Assembly (NCBI GenBank): GCA_021234535.1
Contig: CM037829.1
Location: forward strand, 29,422,962 to 29,486,961
From: Stichopus chloronotus
Lineage: Eukaryota > Echinodermata > Holothuroidea > Aspidochirotida > Stichopodidae
Length of the DNA stretch: 64,000 nt
Reading direction: 5' to 3'
Each line of letters opens with the position of its first letter. Position 1 is the stretch's first letter. The notes below the pieces were generated by a model. It searched no databases, was not told the DNA's origin, and saw nothing but the letters and a program-made list of their open reading frames with translations. The translations under genes and the position numbers were made by a program. Below are positions 1-11,600 of this stretch, piece by piece.

Positions 1-65
1 ACATGTTGACCCTTTTAGCTTTTCACAAAGAAGACATGGTGTACAGGTTAGAGTACAGTACTTAC

Positions 66-526
66 AATTTCTGATTAACATTTGTTGTAAGCCATGGCGT
101 CAAGGCTGCAATACTGGCAGGTACTACTTGAGTTTTCCTCCTGTTGTGAATGTGATCTGGCAACGGCAGTGTAGTAGCCATCCCATGTGACTCACCAGGC
201 TGACCAGCAGGCGATGAGTCTGAAAAGATTTGCTTACTAGGAGTCTTCCCAACAGCTGCACCACAACCAAGATTAAGATCGACATTTCGGCCTGCCACAA
301 GCTGGCGAAACTTCCCAGAGGAAGGTCTTGAATTGGTTCTTTTCTCACATGATAAAACAGCCGATCTGGGTCTCTCGTTCAGCCTTTCCATTTGAACATT
401 TCTCCATCTTCTCTCTTTGGCACTTTGAGCTCGCCTCCTATTTAATGGATCCTGAGAGTTTCCACTGTTAGGAGGTTTTGGCTCAAACAAAAGCTGTCCA
501 AGTTTGAGCTTAGAAGTCGCAGTCAT
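66..526 (-). CDS. First coding exon of an unidentified gene, running off the left edge
   Basis: An ATG at 526-524 opens 153 codons plus two bases, ending at base 66 in a consensus donor (AATT followed by GTAAGTACTG on the minus strand). The frame is open upstream of the ATG for about 60 bases to an in-frame TGA, so this ATG is the likely start, although a GTG lies two codons earlier. The peptide begins MTATSKLKLGQLLFEPKPP, is rich in Arg, Ser, Pro and Asn, has a strongly basic segment around residues 30-55 (RRRAQSAKERRWRNVQMERL), and has no membrane segment or signal peptide. It looks like a disordered, basic, possibly nuclear N-terminus. I do not recognise the family. The remaining exons lie left of the window. 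The long open frame and the perfect donor support a real exon; the start is less certain. Confidence 0.6.
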
Positions 527-532
527 AATCAC

Positions 533-1475
533 TAAAACATTTCCTGCTATCAGACTTGGGACCTTAGTGAAAGCAGCAAATGAGTCTCATCCTTGTTCTC
601 ATATTTCCACAGGACACTATATCTTTTCCTTGCCTAAGTGGACTTAATGCTTTTCTCTCAGAAAACCTTGAAAAATTCAGAAAGAGAATTGTAACAGACA
701 TTGAAAACTGCAAGTTCTAAGAAACACCTTTGCTAAAAATGCTAAAAGTATATGAATTAAGATGAATGTAATACTTTTGTCTCCTTACTGTTCACTTCAA
801 TTACAGGTGGCAGTGGCTGAATACCATGACAGACATTTATAGTACATACAGTTTGCAGTCAATGCATACATGACTTCACAACAAAGGGACTGTTATATAC
901 TTTCATATGTTACAGTAAGACAAAACTACGGTTTAATTCAGAAGATAGAGAGCCTGAATAAAATTCCTAACCAGGGTGTGGTGGTTGGTTGCTCCAACCT
1001 TCCCAACAAGCTAGAGCAGGACTCAGTACTACAACTGTTTCAAGAAAAACATGATAAGGCCCTGTAAAGTAGTTGGGATGTGAAAGAAAGGGCACTAATG
1101 GCAAATCAAAATGGGAATGATGGCAATGTTTGCTGTTGTGCAGGTGTATTCTACAAGAACCACAACAAACATCAGGAGCATTTGTATTGTAACAACATGT
1201 CTGTATTGTCAAGCTCTGCAGACCCGGAGAAAGTGAGCTAAGGCAATCAACAGAAATCACAGTCGTGACTGACAAAAAAAGGGAAAAAAATGGCACTGAG
1301 AGTGAGAAGAGGAAGTACCAGTCTGTAAATTACATTCAGCAGAGTTGTTGCAAAATAATTTGCCATTTAAATGGCAAATTCGTATGAGTACTGTAGGTTA
1401 ACTCGGTGTGAGAGTGATTGCATGAAAACATTTGAGGTTGAAGATCCATATAGACTGCTATTACATCTAAAGGTA
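533..1475. other. Upstream region of the minus-strand gene; no further gene seen
   Basis: This holds the 5' flank or first intron of the gene at 66-526. Short open frames exist on both strands (for example 870-1067 and 967-1296) but they overlap one another and have no splice or composition support. A perfect 24-bp palindrome sits at 1357-1380. Confidence 0.5.
1357..1380. repeat. Perfect 24-bp palindrome
   Basis: Each half reads AATTTGCCATTT and is followed directly by its exact reverse complement, with no spacer. Flanking bases do not extend the symmetry. It could form a cruciform or bind a dimeric factor; no function can be assigned from sequence. Confidence 0.9.
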
Positions 1476-1707
1476 CTAATTTAGAATCAGTGACCAGAAG
1501 TGACGTATTTTTCCTAAAATCTTTGTTTTTGCCTAATTTCACCCTAAACTTAACCCTAGCTCTCAATTTGAACTATAATTGGTGGTTATTCAGATTAAAG
1601 CTAGGCCCAAATAGCTTTTTACACCTTCAACTTGGTTTATTCTCATCAAATACTTAATCCTAACCATCATTAATAACCTTGACTGGTGGTCACTGATTCT
1701 AAATTAG
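1476..1707. mobile_element. Short element bounded by 21-bp inverted repeats (MITE candidate)
   Basis: The left arm CTAATTTAGAATCAGTGACC at 1476 is matched by its reverse complement ending at 1707; 21 bases are identical. About 190 bases of non-coding sequence lie between. Size and arm perfection fit a miniature inverted-repeat transposable element, but I could not see a convincing target duplication, so the superfamily is open. Confidence 0.5.
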
Positions 1708-2984
1708 AGCCCATCTAAAATATGATTCAGAGGGTTAGATGAGGTTTTAAGTTGGCCTAAGGATGTGAAAATAGGCTAAGGTTCGTGTATCTTTAGAAGG
1801 GGTCTCCTTCGATCCTTATACCCATAGGCCATAGCCTAGTAGTACTAGTACGAGGGGGATGCCTTTGGGAAATGCATTCAGTAGGCTTCAGTATTTGTCC
1901 AGTACAAGATCTACACGTACGTTTCGGTCATTGCACTTTCAAAACCAGTTAAGAAGCGGTTTATCTTGGGCTAAATCAGTTTCTCTTTCTCTAACCTTCT
2001 ATTATTAGATCTGTACCACTATATTCAGCAAAACCATCAAAGCTACTATAGGCTACACTTTGTAGTCAAGTAAGCTGTTGTTAATGTTACTGTTGTTTGT
2101 TAGGCTTAACGCGCGTATGTAACGTGTGGCTTACCGTATGCTAGACTACATATAATACTGCTGTGTTAGTTGCAGTTGGGAGCCTGGAAATAGTTTTAAA
2201 CAGCTCTGGTTTGTCCAGGCCTCCAAAGGTTTTAATTCAAACCATTAGCATAAATGTCTTCTCTGATCGTATTCAGCGATAACGACAACGATTTATTGGT
2301 ACTTTATACCCAATGTTCGAGCACCGATGCCGAATTCACACAGTTACGCCAATCAAACCGTTGTACTACCACTACCAGCATAGAGGAGCACAGAAGGCTC
2401 TCACAGTCTCACTGTCTCCGCTGTCTTGAAGAGGAATAGCCTTTTCTCAGTACAGTTAGTACGTAGTTACGCGTTACGCTACCCTCGTAACGTAATATTA
2501 CATCGTGTTACGTAACTTGCGCAATCATCATTCTTTTCATACTTTCTTTTATGCTGCTCCTCAGTAGCCAGTGTTACCAAGACTGAGCTCATCGTGGTAT
2601 GTTCGCGGTATTTTTTTTTTTTTTTTGAAATGTGCAATTTTCCGCAGTCTGTTGATAAGTGTAAAACCTGATAGTGAATTTATTGTGCTTCGCTCACCAA
2701 TAAACTGGGCATACATTATGAGCGCTCCATCACAAGAAAAAAAAAGTAGGCCCAATAATAATTAAGCCTAGTGCAGGTTTCACTTAAATTTGTACCAAGT
2801 TTTATACTATGGCGATTTCATGTATTAAACAAAAAATCCAAACTAAGGCTAAGTGTAGAACTGTGCAGAATTAAATTGTGGTCATATAGCCCAGATGAAG
2901 TCCATCTGGGTCCCATATGGGTAAATTGGTTCGACTGTAGCTCATATAGCCCACATGACATTTATCTGAGACCCATGTGATACG
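1708..2984. other. Intergenic sequence, no supported gene
   Basis: A CpG-containing stretch around 2105-2145 and 2460-2520 has repeated GTTACG/CGTAAC words. The minus strand carries a possible donor (ATACG then GTAAGCC) near 2142, which could belong to a 5' noncoding exon of the gene at 66-526, but nothing confirms it. A 61-codon frame at 2254-2439 (+) has no splice support. Confidence 0.4.
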
Positions 2985-3095
2985 AGTCGAGTCACAAGTC
3001 AAGTCATAGGCCTATCCTACATTTGACTAGTCAAATATTTTCTCCAGTCAACTCGAGTCAGTTTAATGGTTTAACAAGTCATCTCGAGTTCACAA
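2985..3095. repeat. Degenerate GACTCGAGTC-type repeat block, left
   Basis: Overlapping words such as GAGTCGAGTCACAAGTCAAG and CAACTCGAGTCAG recur with irregular spacing. A second block of the same type lies at 4425-4605, so the two may be related ends of one decayed element or independent copies of a simple repeat. Confidence 0.55.
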
Positions 3096-3773
3096 TATTT
3101 TATGGAGACCCATATGGTAACATTGATGAGCCCATCATCCCCATCCAAAAAGGAACTAGTCCAACTCCCCTGCATGGTAAAAGACTTAAAACCGGTTTTC
3201 GCTAACAAAACTGCTTCCCTGCATAAAAAGGTCGGTCTTAAGCTCAAGGAAATTGCAATGGTCAGACATCCGAGGGTAAACTGTACTGTAAATAAGACGT
3301 CACAATTCGTGGAAGTATTAAAGGGATCTACAGTCTCTTAGAAATCTAGATTAAAAGTTAACTTTTTCTCCGTAGTTTTCAAAACTGTCATCTACTTCCC
3401 AATTTGTTAATAAGTGATATCATGAATCAAACTTACTGCTTACAAGTCTGCGGGCAAAATATATTAGCCATAAAAAATGAAAATGCTTATATTGTGCCGT
3501 GAATATAGCTTAGCTCGCCGCTGCTCGTTAACCATAAAAAAAAATCTGAAAGTCAGTGGAATCAGAAGGTCTAAAGGTATCGTGGATACATTATTAAAAC
3601 GAGTACCGCCATCTGTTGGGTGGATTGTACAAGGAAAACCTGTTACATCATCAAAAATGACAGTTCCAAGCCCATTTCGTTTTGTTTATTTTACGTTTCA
3701 CTCCCTGCAAATACTAAGGTGTAGCTTATATGCGTTTCCAGGAACGTTTTGGGGGTCAAAATATAATGGTGGT

Positions 3774-3791
3774 GGTGGTGGGGGGGGGGAG
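3774..3791 (+). repeat. GGT microsatellite running into a G tract
   Basis: Several GGT triplets are followed by about eleven G residues. Homopurine runs of this kind recur through the window. Confidence 0.8.
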
Positions 3792-3844
3792 GGGCTTCTC
3801 TGATGCTCAATCATGGACAAACACTCGATTGATGGACTACACTT

Positions 3845-3955
3845 TACACTTTATCAACACTACACAACTACACTTTATCAACACTACACAACTACACTTT
3901 ATCAACACTACACAACTACACTTTATCAACACTACACAACTACACTTTATCAACA
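3845..3955 (+). repeat. 24-bp tandem repeat, about 4.6 copies
   Basis: The unit begins TACACTTTATCAACACTACA and repeats every 24 bases with nearly no divergence, so the array is recent or homogenised. Because 24 is a multiple of three, open frames run through it on both strands (period-8 peptides); these are not evidence of a gene. Confidence 0.9.
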
Positions 3956-4424
3956 TCTCCGCCATCAAATATTTCTCTGGCCGACCCTCGTGAAGCCGAC
4001 CATATTTGCTATCAGGAGTTATTGCTTGTCGACTACTATTTTGCCCAATCATTTCTCTTCAAGGATTGATTTTTTTTTTTTTTGATATTTCGTCTCACTG
4101 TCTACAGGCATATATGCACGCATACATTAGTCCTAAGGCTCACTGATTCCTTGCAGAGTGTCAAATCATTAAATGTCATAAATTTACATACGTTTAGTCT
4201 TATAATATTCCAAGTTTAGATTTAACCAAAATAGGTTTGTGAATACTATAGCATTAACAACATATAAGTCACTTGCTGCCCACATGGCTGGATTTGTTTT
4301 ATTGTGCATAGTGCTGTAATGAAATAAACATTATAGTACTTTATTCAGTGTGGTTCGTATTCATATGCTTATATAGTGGATTTGATAAAATATGTTAATC
4401 TTGTTTGCATGGGCCTTGTTAGCG

Positions 4425-4605
4425 AGTCTTGAGTGACTTGAGTCTGTTGCTTTGATTCGAGTCTCTAGTCGGACTCGAATCATTATAGGCTCGAGTTAGA
4501 GTCAAGTCATATTCAGTGGTGACTCGAGTGAAGTCAAGTTGTTTTTGACGTCTGACTCGAGCCAAGCAAAACGGGACTAGAGTCGAGTCTAGCCCGAGTT
4601 AGTGA
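4425..4605. repeat. Degenerate GACTCGAGTC-type repeat block, right
   Basis: Words such as GACTTGAGTC, GATTCGAGTC, GGACTCGAATC and GTGACTCGAGTGAAGTC succeed one another over about 180 bases. It matches the block at 2985-3095 in word content. Confidence 0.6.
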
Positions 4606-5439
4606 CTAAATTTGTTTCAACACTGAAGCTTGCATCCGGTTGAAGTTCAAATGTGTCCTAGCCTTTCTGCTTGAGAGGTATATTGCCTTAGTAAATATCA
4701 GTTAAGCAAAACAAATCATTGTAAATTCATTCAAGTTAGTTTAATACTGGCTTAGCTAAAAGTATTAATACATTTTACTTAAGTAGAGTCCAATACCTTT
4801 TAAGTGTGTTGAGCCTTCAGTGCAGCTATTTTCAAGCACTTTTTTTTGTTGGTAATATGAAGTGATTTCCCAGGGAATGGAGCATGCACATTGTGTCCAT
4901 CGCCCACTATGTAAGAAACTTCCTTTCCGGCTCAGTATCTAGTTACAATTTGACTTCGTATACGTACTCCTTCATGGACCGCCGTCCCCACCCCCACCCC
5001 CACCCTTTTTCTAACTGGCTTACTTCTGCGTCAATGCACTGTTTTATGCTTCAGCTCATCTAGTAACGCCAGTGTCAAACAATATCATGTATCATTAACT
5101 GACCGATATTTAAATAGTGATTGGCAAAGCAGCTGGAAGTCAAGTCTAACGGGATCTTTGAACTATATCGATCCACTGTAATTTAATTTATCATGTTATT
5201 TTCTTTCCTCATTTTGAGACCTACTTAACAACACAGTATATCATAATAGCGTATATCCGTTACCTTAAGGTGGACACATTTCGTATAAAATTTATTAAAA
5301 TAAAGTGTCATTCAATAGGTTCGACCTAGCGATTCAAGTTGAGAACTAGATGTAGTAAATGTAGGCCAAAGAGCTCACGTTCACCAAAAACTCAATCATT
5401 TCACTGCTCTTGTTTTAATATTCTTTATCTTCATACAAG

Positions 5440-5504
5440 AAAGTGGCTGATCGATCTGGGGGAAACCTCTGGAGACGTGTATGGTGTAAAGAAGTAGTAA
5501 TATG
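5440..5504 (+). CDS. Candidate short exon of an unknown gene
   Basis: A pyrimidine-rich tract (CTTGTTTTAATATTCTTTATC) leads to CATACAAG, and 65 bases later lies ATATG followed by a full GTAAGTATT donor. Two frames are readable. One gives KWLIDLGETSGDVYGVKK and stops at TAG 5495-5497, as a terminal exon would. The other stays open through the donor (reading KVADRSGGNLWRR and on), as an internal exon would. The good sites on both sides are the evidence; the peptide matches nothing I know, and chance is not excluded. Confidence 0.35.
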
Positions 5505-7326
5505 GTAAGTATTCCCGCCACTTATGACGTCAGAATTCTGTTTGGCTGTGATACGACACACGGTATAGGAGATCAGGTAGTCTGCCTTATATATTCCTCT
5601 ACCGATAGTCTAGAGTATAGTCACGGTTGATCTCGTCCTACATGTCAAAAGATAGAGGTAGCTAGCGTACATGAATTTTCTTGAATCTTGCTGCCACACG
5701 TTTCCTATAGACTGCTTACATCAATAAATAACGCCACAGCTATACATTGAAAAGTGACACAATTCACTGAGGGAAAAAACGTTAAAATGGTAGAGGAACT
5801 TTGAGAACTTAAAAGATTGCAATATAATTGACACAGAATAGAAACATTTCTTCATAGTACACTAGGAGACAGTGAAAAACAAATTCATTACACTCGTTAC
5901 GACTTTTTAGGTACAAGTCTATGACTTGTATTGAACTTTGAAGTATCATGTACCGTTCATGTGATTAATCCCTTTAGAAATCTGACCAAGATTAATCATA
6001 CTTGGAATAAACGTGTGGGGGGGGGGGGTATCATAGAGCTATTACGTAATAGCTCCATGGGGGTACCAAAGGCATGTTACAGTAAAAAGTTGTAATGTTA
6101 TCACAAGTAAATGATATTCAAAGCTTACATACTTAAATCGTATAAGACTACCCCTTTGTGCCTTTGGAGTTCCAAAGCTTTAAATCACTTTCTCTCTGTT
6201 GGCACCACGTAGGGCATATTAGGAAATCAATGTTCAAGTCCCTGAGATTTATGCGCACGTACGTTAATTGAGCCTCTGGCTCCACGCATTCTACACCAGA
6301 GCCATTGACTATGCGTGTAAGTTGAAACGAAATAGGACAGAACAGAACTTCATTGTTTACACGCTATTCGTTTGCGTGCCTCAAGGAGAGCGTCATTGTT
6401 TGTTGTTACATGACGTCAATGAAAGTGGGCTTTACCTACACCCAACGAGCTGCAATACCATTGCACAACATTTCATATTACCAATTTTATATTTTCTTAA
6501 ACCCCGGAATGGGAGGTTACACTCATGATTGTGATTTCTTCCCAACCACCCAAACCCTATATGACGTATTACCATCTATAGAACATGTTGCAATGCACTT
6601 GTTTTTTATTCATTTATCTCTCACAGTTTATCATTCATAGTCTTACAAGTGTATGAAGCTTTCAGAATCGACGAATGAAAAAATAATTTATCATACCTTT
6701 CCCAACCTTTCCCAAGTATATATGACATGAATAGTTTTGCGACCACGAAACTTTCAAGAGTAATGTATTCACTTTGTCCTCTAACTGGTAATGACGACAC
6801 GCATTGTTATACATCTCAACAACTCTGAGCTGAGGAGAGGAGATTCAGCAGTTTCAAAGAGAAAATTTGGTGTGCATTTTAATGGCAAAACATCAGACGA
6901 TTTAATCACACATACAACGAACTGATATTATGAATGTCTCTAATATGATGACGTCACTGTGACCACTGTCGTGTGGCCTACACTGGTCTACTGCATGTGA
7001 CCGTATATCTACTACACACGGTAACATATGATACTCACATCATTCTTTCATACTTTTTTTTACTGTTTTTTTTTTAAAGAAATTCTCGAAAAACGTGTAC
7101 AATAAATTTTCAATTCTCTGCCTTCTATCACCATGAAACACTTTATAATTGATACAAGGTAATTTACCCAGACAAAATCAACAAGATAAATAAGGATCAA
7201 ATATTTCCATGGCAGTGTGACCATAGACCATACAGTTAGTGTCACGAATTGTCTCTAAACATGTATCTTGTAAGTTTTATTAGAGTCGACCGCCTCTACT
7301 TTTATCTCTCTTCTTAATAACGGTTA
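5505..7326. other. Intergenic or intronic sequence without a supported gene
   Basis: It contains a G tract at about 6017-6028 and several short spurious open frames. Nothing with coding character or element ends was found. Confidence 0.45.
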
Positions 7327-7359
7327 CTGCGCACTCACTAGCCGCCGTTAAGTGCGCAG
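7327..7359. promoter_or_regulatory. GC-rich inverted repeat upstream of the 7734 gene
   Basis: CTGCGCACT at 7327-7335 is mirrored by AGTGCGCAG at 7351-7359 across a 15-base CpG-containing loop. It lies about 375 bases before the start codon of the gene at 7734, in otherwise AT-rich DNA. The position suggests a promoter element or paired factor sites, but that is inference. Confidence 0.35.
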
Positions 7360-7733
7360 GTATAGACTTTTTCCAATTTGTTAAGGGACATTGCCTGCGA
7401 GAATATTGAGTCCTATGAGAAGCGAAACAAACAAGCCTCTTCAGTTACGTCTAGTTTGGATAAGCGACATATACGATTGTGATAATATGTCTAGCTCATC
7501 GGAGTGGTATAACGTCAGATATATTTCAAAAATATATAGCAAACGAAGGATCACTTTACAAACTCGAGTGATCAGTGGAGTTTTCAAAAGTTTGTAAAGA
7601 GGGAACAAATATACTCTTAAATATAGTAATGTTCATCTTATGAAGATGAACACGTCCATGCGACACAACAGTTCACTTCGTATACGGAATACTGCTAAAC
7701 AAGCGACTGTGCACAATTGTTCTTTATAAGTTC

Positions 7734-8393
7734 ATGATGGCCTCGATCGAAATATCAGAGTTTCCTGAAACCACCGTAACCTCTATCGGGGACAATGGAG
7801 CAAACGCTTCTTCCTCGGGAACCTCGAAACTTTGCTTTTCTGGTAACCATTTGGGAGTGTATGAGGGTAATCGATATGTGAGGAAGCCCCTGCCAATCAA
7901 GGAGAACGGTGAACCGAACCATTCGGCGAAACCGACAAGTTCACAAGCCGAAAGATTTAGACAGTACACCGAGGATAATAGCGTTGGGAAGCTTACCTGT
8001 CCCTATTGCTTTCTGCGAAAGCGATTTCACCTTTTTTCTGTATTTCGGTATGTTTTTATCGGAGTGGTCTTCGTTACTTGGCTCTCTGTAACAGTGAGTA
8101 TATGTGTAATGGCGTTCACTTATGCATTTTACTTGGGACTTATCGCCTTGTTGATTGTTTTCCTGCAACTTCTACCGGTCTTGGTCATCTTCATTGCTAC
8201 TTACTGTAATTGTTGCGGGATATGTGACGGCCGCCAAAGGAATGGCTATCGGTCACACGTCGTCAGCTGTCCCAGACAGCAGATTCAGGAACAGAGAGAC
8301 ACGACACCAAATTTCACAGTCGTAATGCCAACTGTGGTAGTCAGTCAGGCAACCGACTCCCCCAGTATGGCAGTCAATGCAACGTCCTGTTAA
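7734..8393 (+). CDS. Small two-helix membrane protein with cysteine clusters, unidentified
   Basis: An uninterrupted 219-codon frame. The ATG at 7734 (with a second ATG next to it) is the first after an in-frame TGA at 7647. Residues 1-85 are hydrophilic, Ser/Asn-rich and without a signal peptide. A CPYC pair lies at residues 89-92, just before a basic turn (RKRFH). Two strongly hydrophobic segments follow at about 106-128 and 132-156, separated by only a few residues, so they probably form a helical hairpin. Directly after them comes YCNCCGIC (cysteines 158, 160, 161, 164), a likely palmitoylation or metal-binding patch. The tail (165-219) is hydrophilic with NFT and NAT sequons. Both termini probably face the same side. 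It appears intronless, or may be a last exon; a possible poly(A) signal is at 8645. I cannot name a family. Confidence 0.75.
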   Translation: MMASIEISEFPETTVTSIGDNGANASSSGTSKLCFSGNHLGVYEGNRYVRKPLPIKENGEPNHSAKPTSSQAERFRQYTEDNSVGKLTCPYCFLRKRFHLFSVFRYVFIGVVFVTWLSVTVSICVMAFTYAFYLGLIALLIVFLQLLPVLVIFIATYCNCCGICDGRQRNGYRSHVVSCPRQQIQEQRDTTPNFTVVMPTVVVSQATDSPSMAVNATSC

Positions 8394-8644
8394 TATTCTT
8401 ATCAAATTATCACTGAACAATTGGCAGTTGTTTTAGTGTTTAAATAATATGGATGGTAACTTGACTAAACTGTAATAACAGTTGCCATGAACAGGAATGT
8501 GAGCTAACCACAGACAATTAACTCTTCTTATTGAAAAAAAAAACATACATCAAGCCGGGATAAAACAGCAAACGACCTATAACGTTGTGAAGGCGTTAGG
8601 CCATAGCAGTCTCACTCTACGATGGAACAAGTTATCGATTACAG

Positions 8645-8650
8645 AATAAA
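8645..8650 (+). terminator. Possible poly(A) signal for the 7734 gene
   Basis: AATAAA lies 252 bases after the TAA stop at 8391-8393, a normal distance for an animal 3' UTR. In DNA this AT-rich the hexamer is common by chance. Confidence 0.4.
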
Positions 8651-11600
8651 TCAGCTGAAAATCAACATTGCAGTTTCAAGGGCGATATGAAAAGCGGACA
8701 CATACATGTTGCAAAGTATGACAATGTGACCTGCCTATAATCCTAACAACAGTTGTCACAGAAATTTTCACAAATGGTACGATTTGAGATAATGTACGAA
8801 GAATACAATACGGTAAGGATTCTACTGGATGGTTATAATTCTTATATTATAAAGAAGAACAAAAAACAAAGCTTCTTTGCAATCTAGGAAAGACAATTTC
8901 AGAGATTATTTCTTCTTACATCCGCCTGTGTCTTCGATGAAAGTTCAAAGTCGACATTCATTCATCTTGCACAGGCTAAGTACGCCTGAACACGATTGCT
9001 AAGTTTAAAAGAAAAAAAAACAATTGTTGCTGACAATTTATGGCTGAATTCATCTTTGCTAATTCAAAGAGAAGACTAATTTATCTTCTCAAATAATAAT
9101 TTTCTTTTCGTCATCTATGGGAGGAAGACGACGTTCGTATGAGGAGACAAAATGTACTCAAACTTTCACAGCATTCATTTAGATTGATTGCATTTGCACA
9201 CTGCTGTTCAAGGTTTATTTAGACACGGAGTTAATAAGTGTAGTCTGTATTATGTGCCGGCTTTAATTATCAGCGTATCCGTGCACCAGTTTTTTTTATA
9301 TTTTCTTAAGCGAAGTTAGATTTTCTATGATGGATGTGTATTTTAGCGATGTGCTAGTTTTTACGTGGATCATGTGTGTTCTGCTACGGTTGTTGCTCAA
9401 TCCAAACGATGGTGAGAACATTCAAGGTTTGTTTAAACTTGTTCTCACAGGACAAAATTTGTCAATAAACAGAAGATCATTTCACAATTTGAAATAAAAA
9501 CAAAAATAGAAGTGTACCGCTTGTGACTGAAATTTGTACGATTGACTGATGATGGTTACTTTCTCCTCTTTTCTTTTTTGTGTATTACTAATATGATAAT
9601 AATAATAGTAATATATTAAGAACAACAGCAGGATCGGAGCAGTAATAGTCCTTAACATTTTGAAGTAGAACGAATGACTATTTCCAAATCAGTAGAAAAA
9701 CTGACATGTTTGCACTCTTTGAGAGGAAATATATTAGATTTATATCGTGATTTGGCTGAAGTAATATTTGATTTAATGATAAAAACTAGTCATGTCATTC
9801 ACCAGAGGGTAACCCACCAGAGGATAATCCCTGAAGTCGCTCTGCAGAAGTAATAAAGTGTCACTTTTTGTTAGTAACGCCTGCTAAACTGGCGTCAAAA
9901 ACAAGTAGTCACTTATTTTTTTCCCTGAAATTGTATTTTAGGTTATTGCCAACACAGTTACATTTAAAGGGATGTTGCTTCAAAATGTTATTAAGGTGTA
10001 CTGCATATAAAAAATAATAATTGGAGGATTAAAATTTGCATACTCTAGCACAAACTATGAAATCATACGCATATTTTTCATTGGAATAAAACAGAATAAA
10101 TTTTATATAGTAAAGATGTCTTTGTTAATAAAGAATATTTTATTCGAAAATCATATCATGTTAGGATTGTAATTACGCATGTGTTACTGAGATGACATTT
10201 TGAAGACAGAAACGTACTGGTAATAAACAGAACTGACTTAATGAAAGATACATTTGTTATGTCGGCCTGATCATGTGAGTAATATTGTGAAAGAATTGCA
10301 TAGCGTGCAACCGGCGTCAAGATAAATTTGTTAGTAAATAATGCATAGGATGAGTCAGTCACTCATTGGAAGAACTCATTGGCAACAAGTGAACAATTTA
10401 CAGCTTCATCTACAGTTAATTATAGAAACGTGTTGTTTTTGTTAATGGCTGTCAGAATACTTACTTGCTGTATTCAGTCTCTTTTTACATTTTATGAGTA
10501 GCTTGATACTTTCAAGGAGGCTTTGTTTGATGCTTGTAATTTACAATTTCTAATAGACTTGTTAAGAACCAAGATTATGGTTACAAGAATAATTATAATA
10601 AAATACGCATGTACATATTGGACACATAGAATCGGTATGGCTATGCATTTTTATGTCCGAGTTACGAACAACAGAGGTATATGGCACACTTCAGTGACAA
10701 TCGAAAAATTTTAATTAAGATCAAATAAAACAGGCCAAAACAATCTATACGTCTTGGCTTATTGTAGTAAAATGCAACGAGGTCTTGTCAATAACTTATT
10801 CAGGTATGTAAATGTTGACACTCTCGATCATACAAAAGTCAAACAGTTAAGTCAATGTTGCAAGGAGAGTTTTCCTTTAATTCTGGCGATCCGTATAAGC
10901 AGACAAGGACGATGAAGGACAGATATTAAAATATTAATTCGGTCCTGTATCTTAATTTGGTGAAGATTTTTTCGCTATGAGGATACGTCGCCAGGGAAAT
11001 CAAACTACAAAGATTGCAATTGGCAATTGGCGAAAATTACTACAGCATCCAAAATGTAAGAACGGATAACTATAATTAACTGAAGTATCCTTTAGCTACG
11101 ATGAATTCAGAAAAATGTTTAGTCTCATAACATTTCTTTATTTGTCATGAGGCACGTTGACAAAATATCAGTCCCGTATCAGAATTGTGAGAAGTGAAAT
11201 GATTTGTACTTTAGTATAGCAACAAATTAAAAAGATGGCTGTCATTAATTGCTATCCATCATTTCTAATAATTTATGACTTGTAGATGTGCCTATACCAA
11301 GAGAATGGAGAGATCTTTGTTTAAACGGGTTCTTTTTCCCCCTACACTGGGCACTTGCCTCTACGATTTTCAATATGTCATCATATGTTAGTCAAGACTG
11401 TATATTTAAAGCACACTTGACAGACTGAGTTGGATTTCTAGAGATGCAGATGTTATAAGACAAATTTATCTATCGTAGGTAAACGTGGAGCCAATGACAG
11501 TATTGCAGTTCACGTGAAATTGAGAGCTGGGGGAGTGATAGATAATGTAGATTAATATCAGTGATTAATATCTTTGATTAGGGCAAAGACGCAGCTAGAA

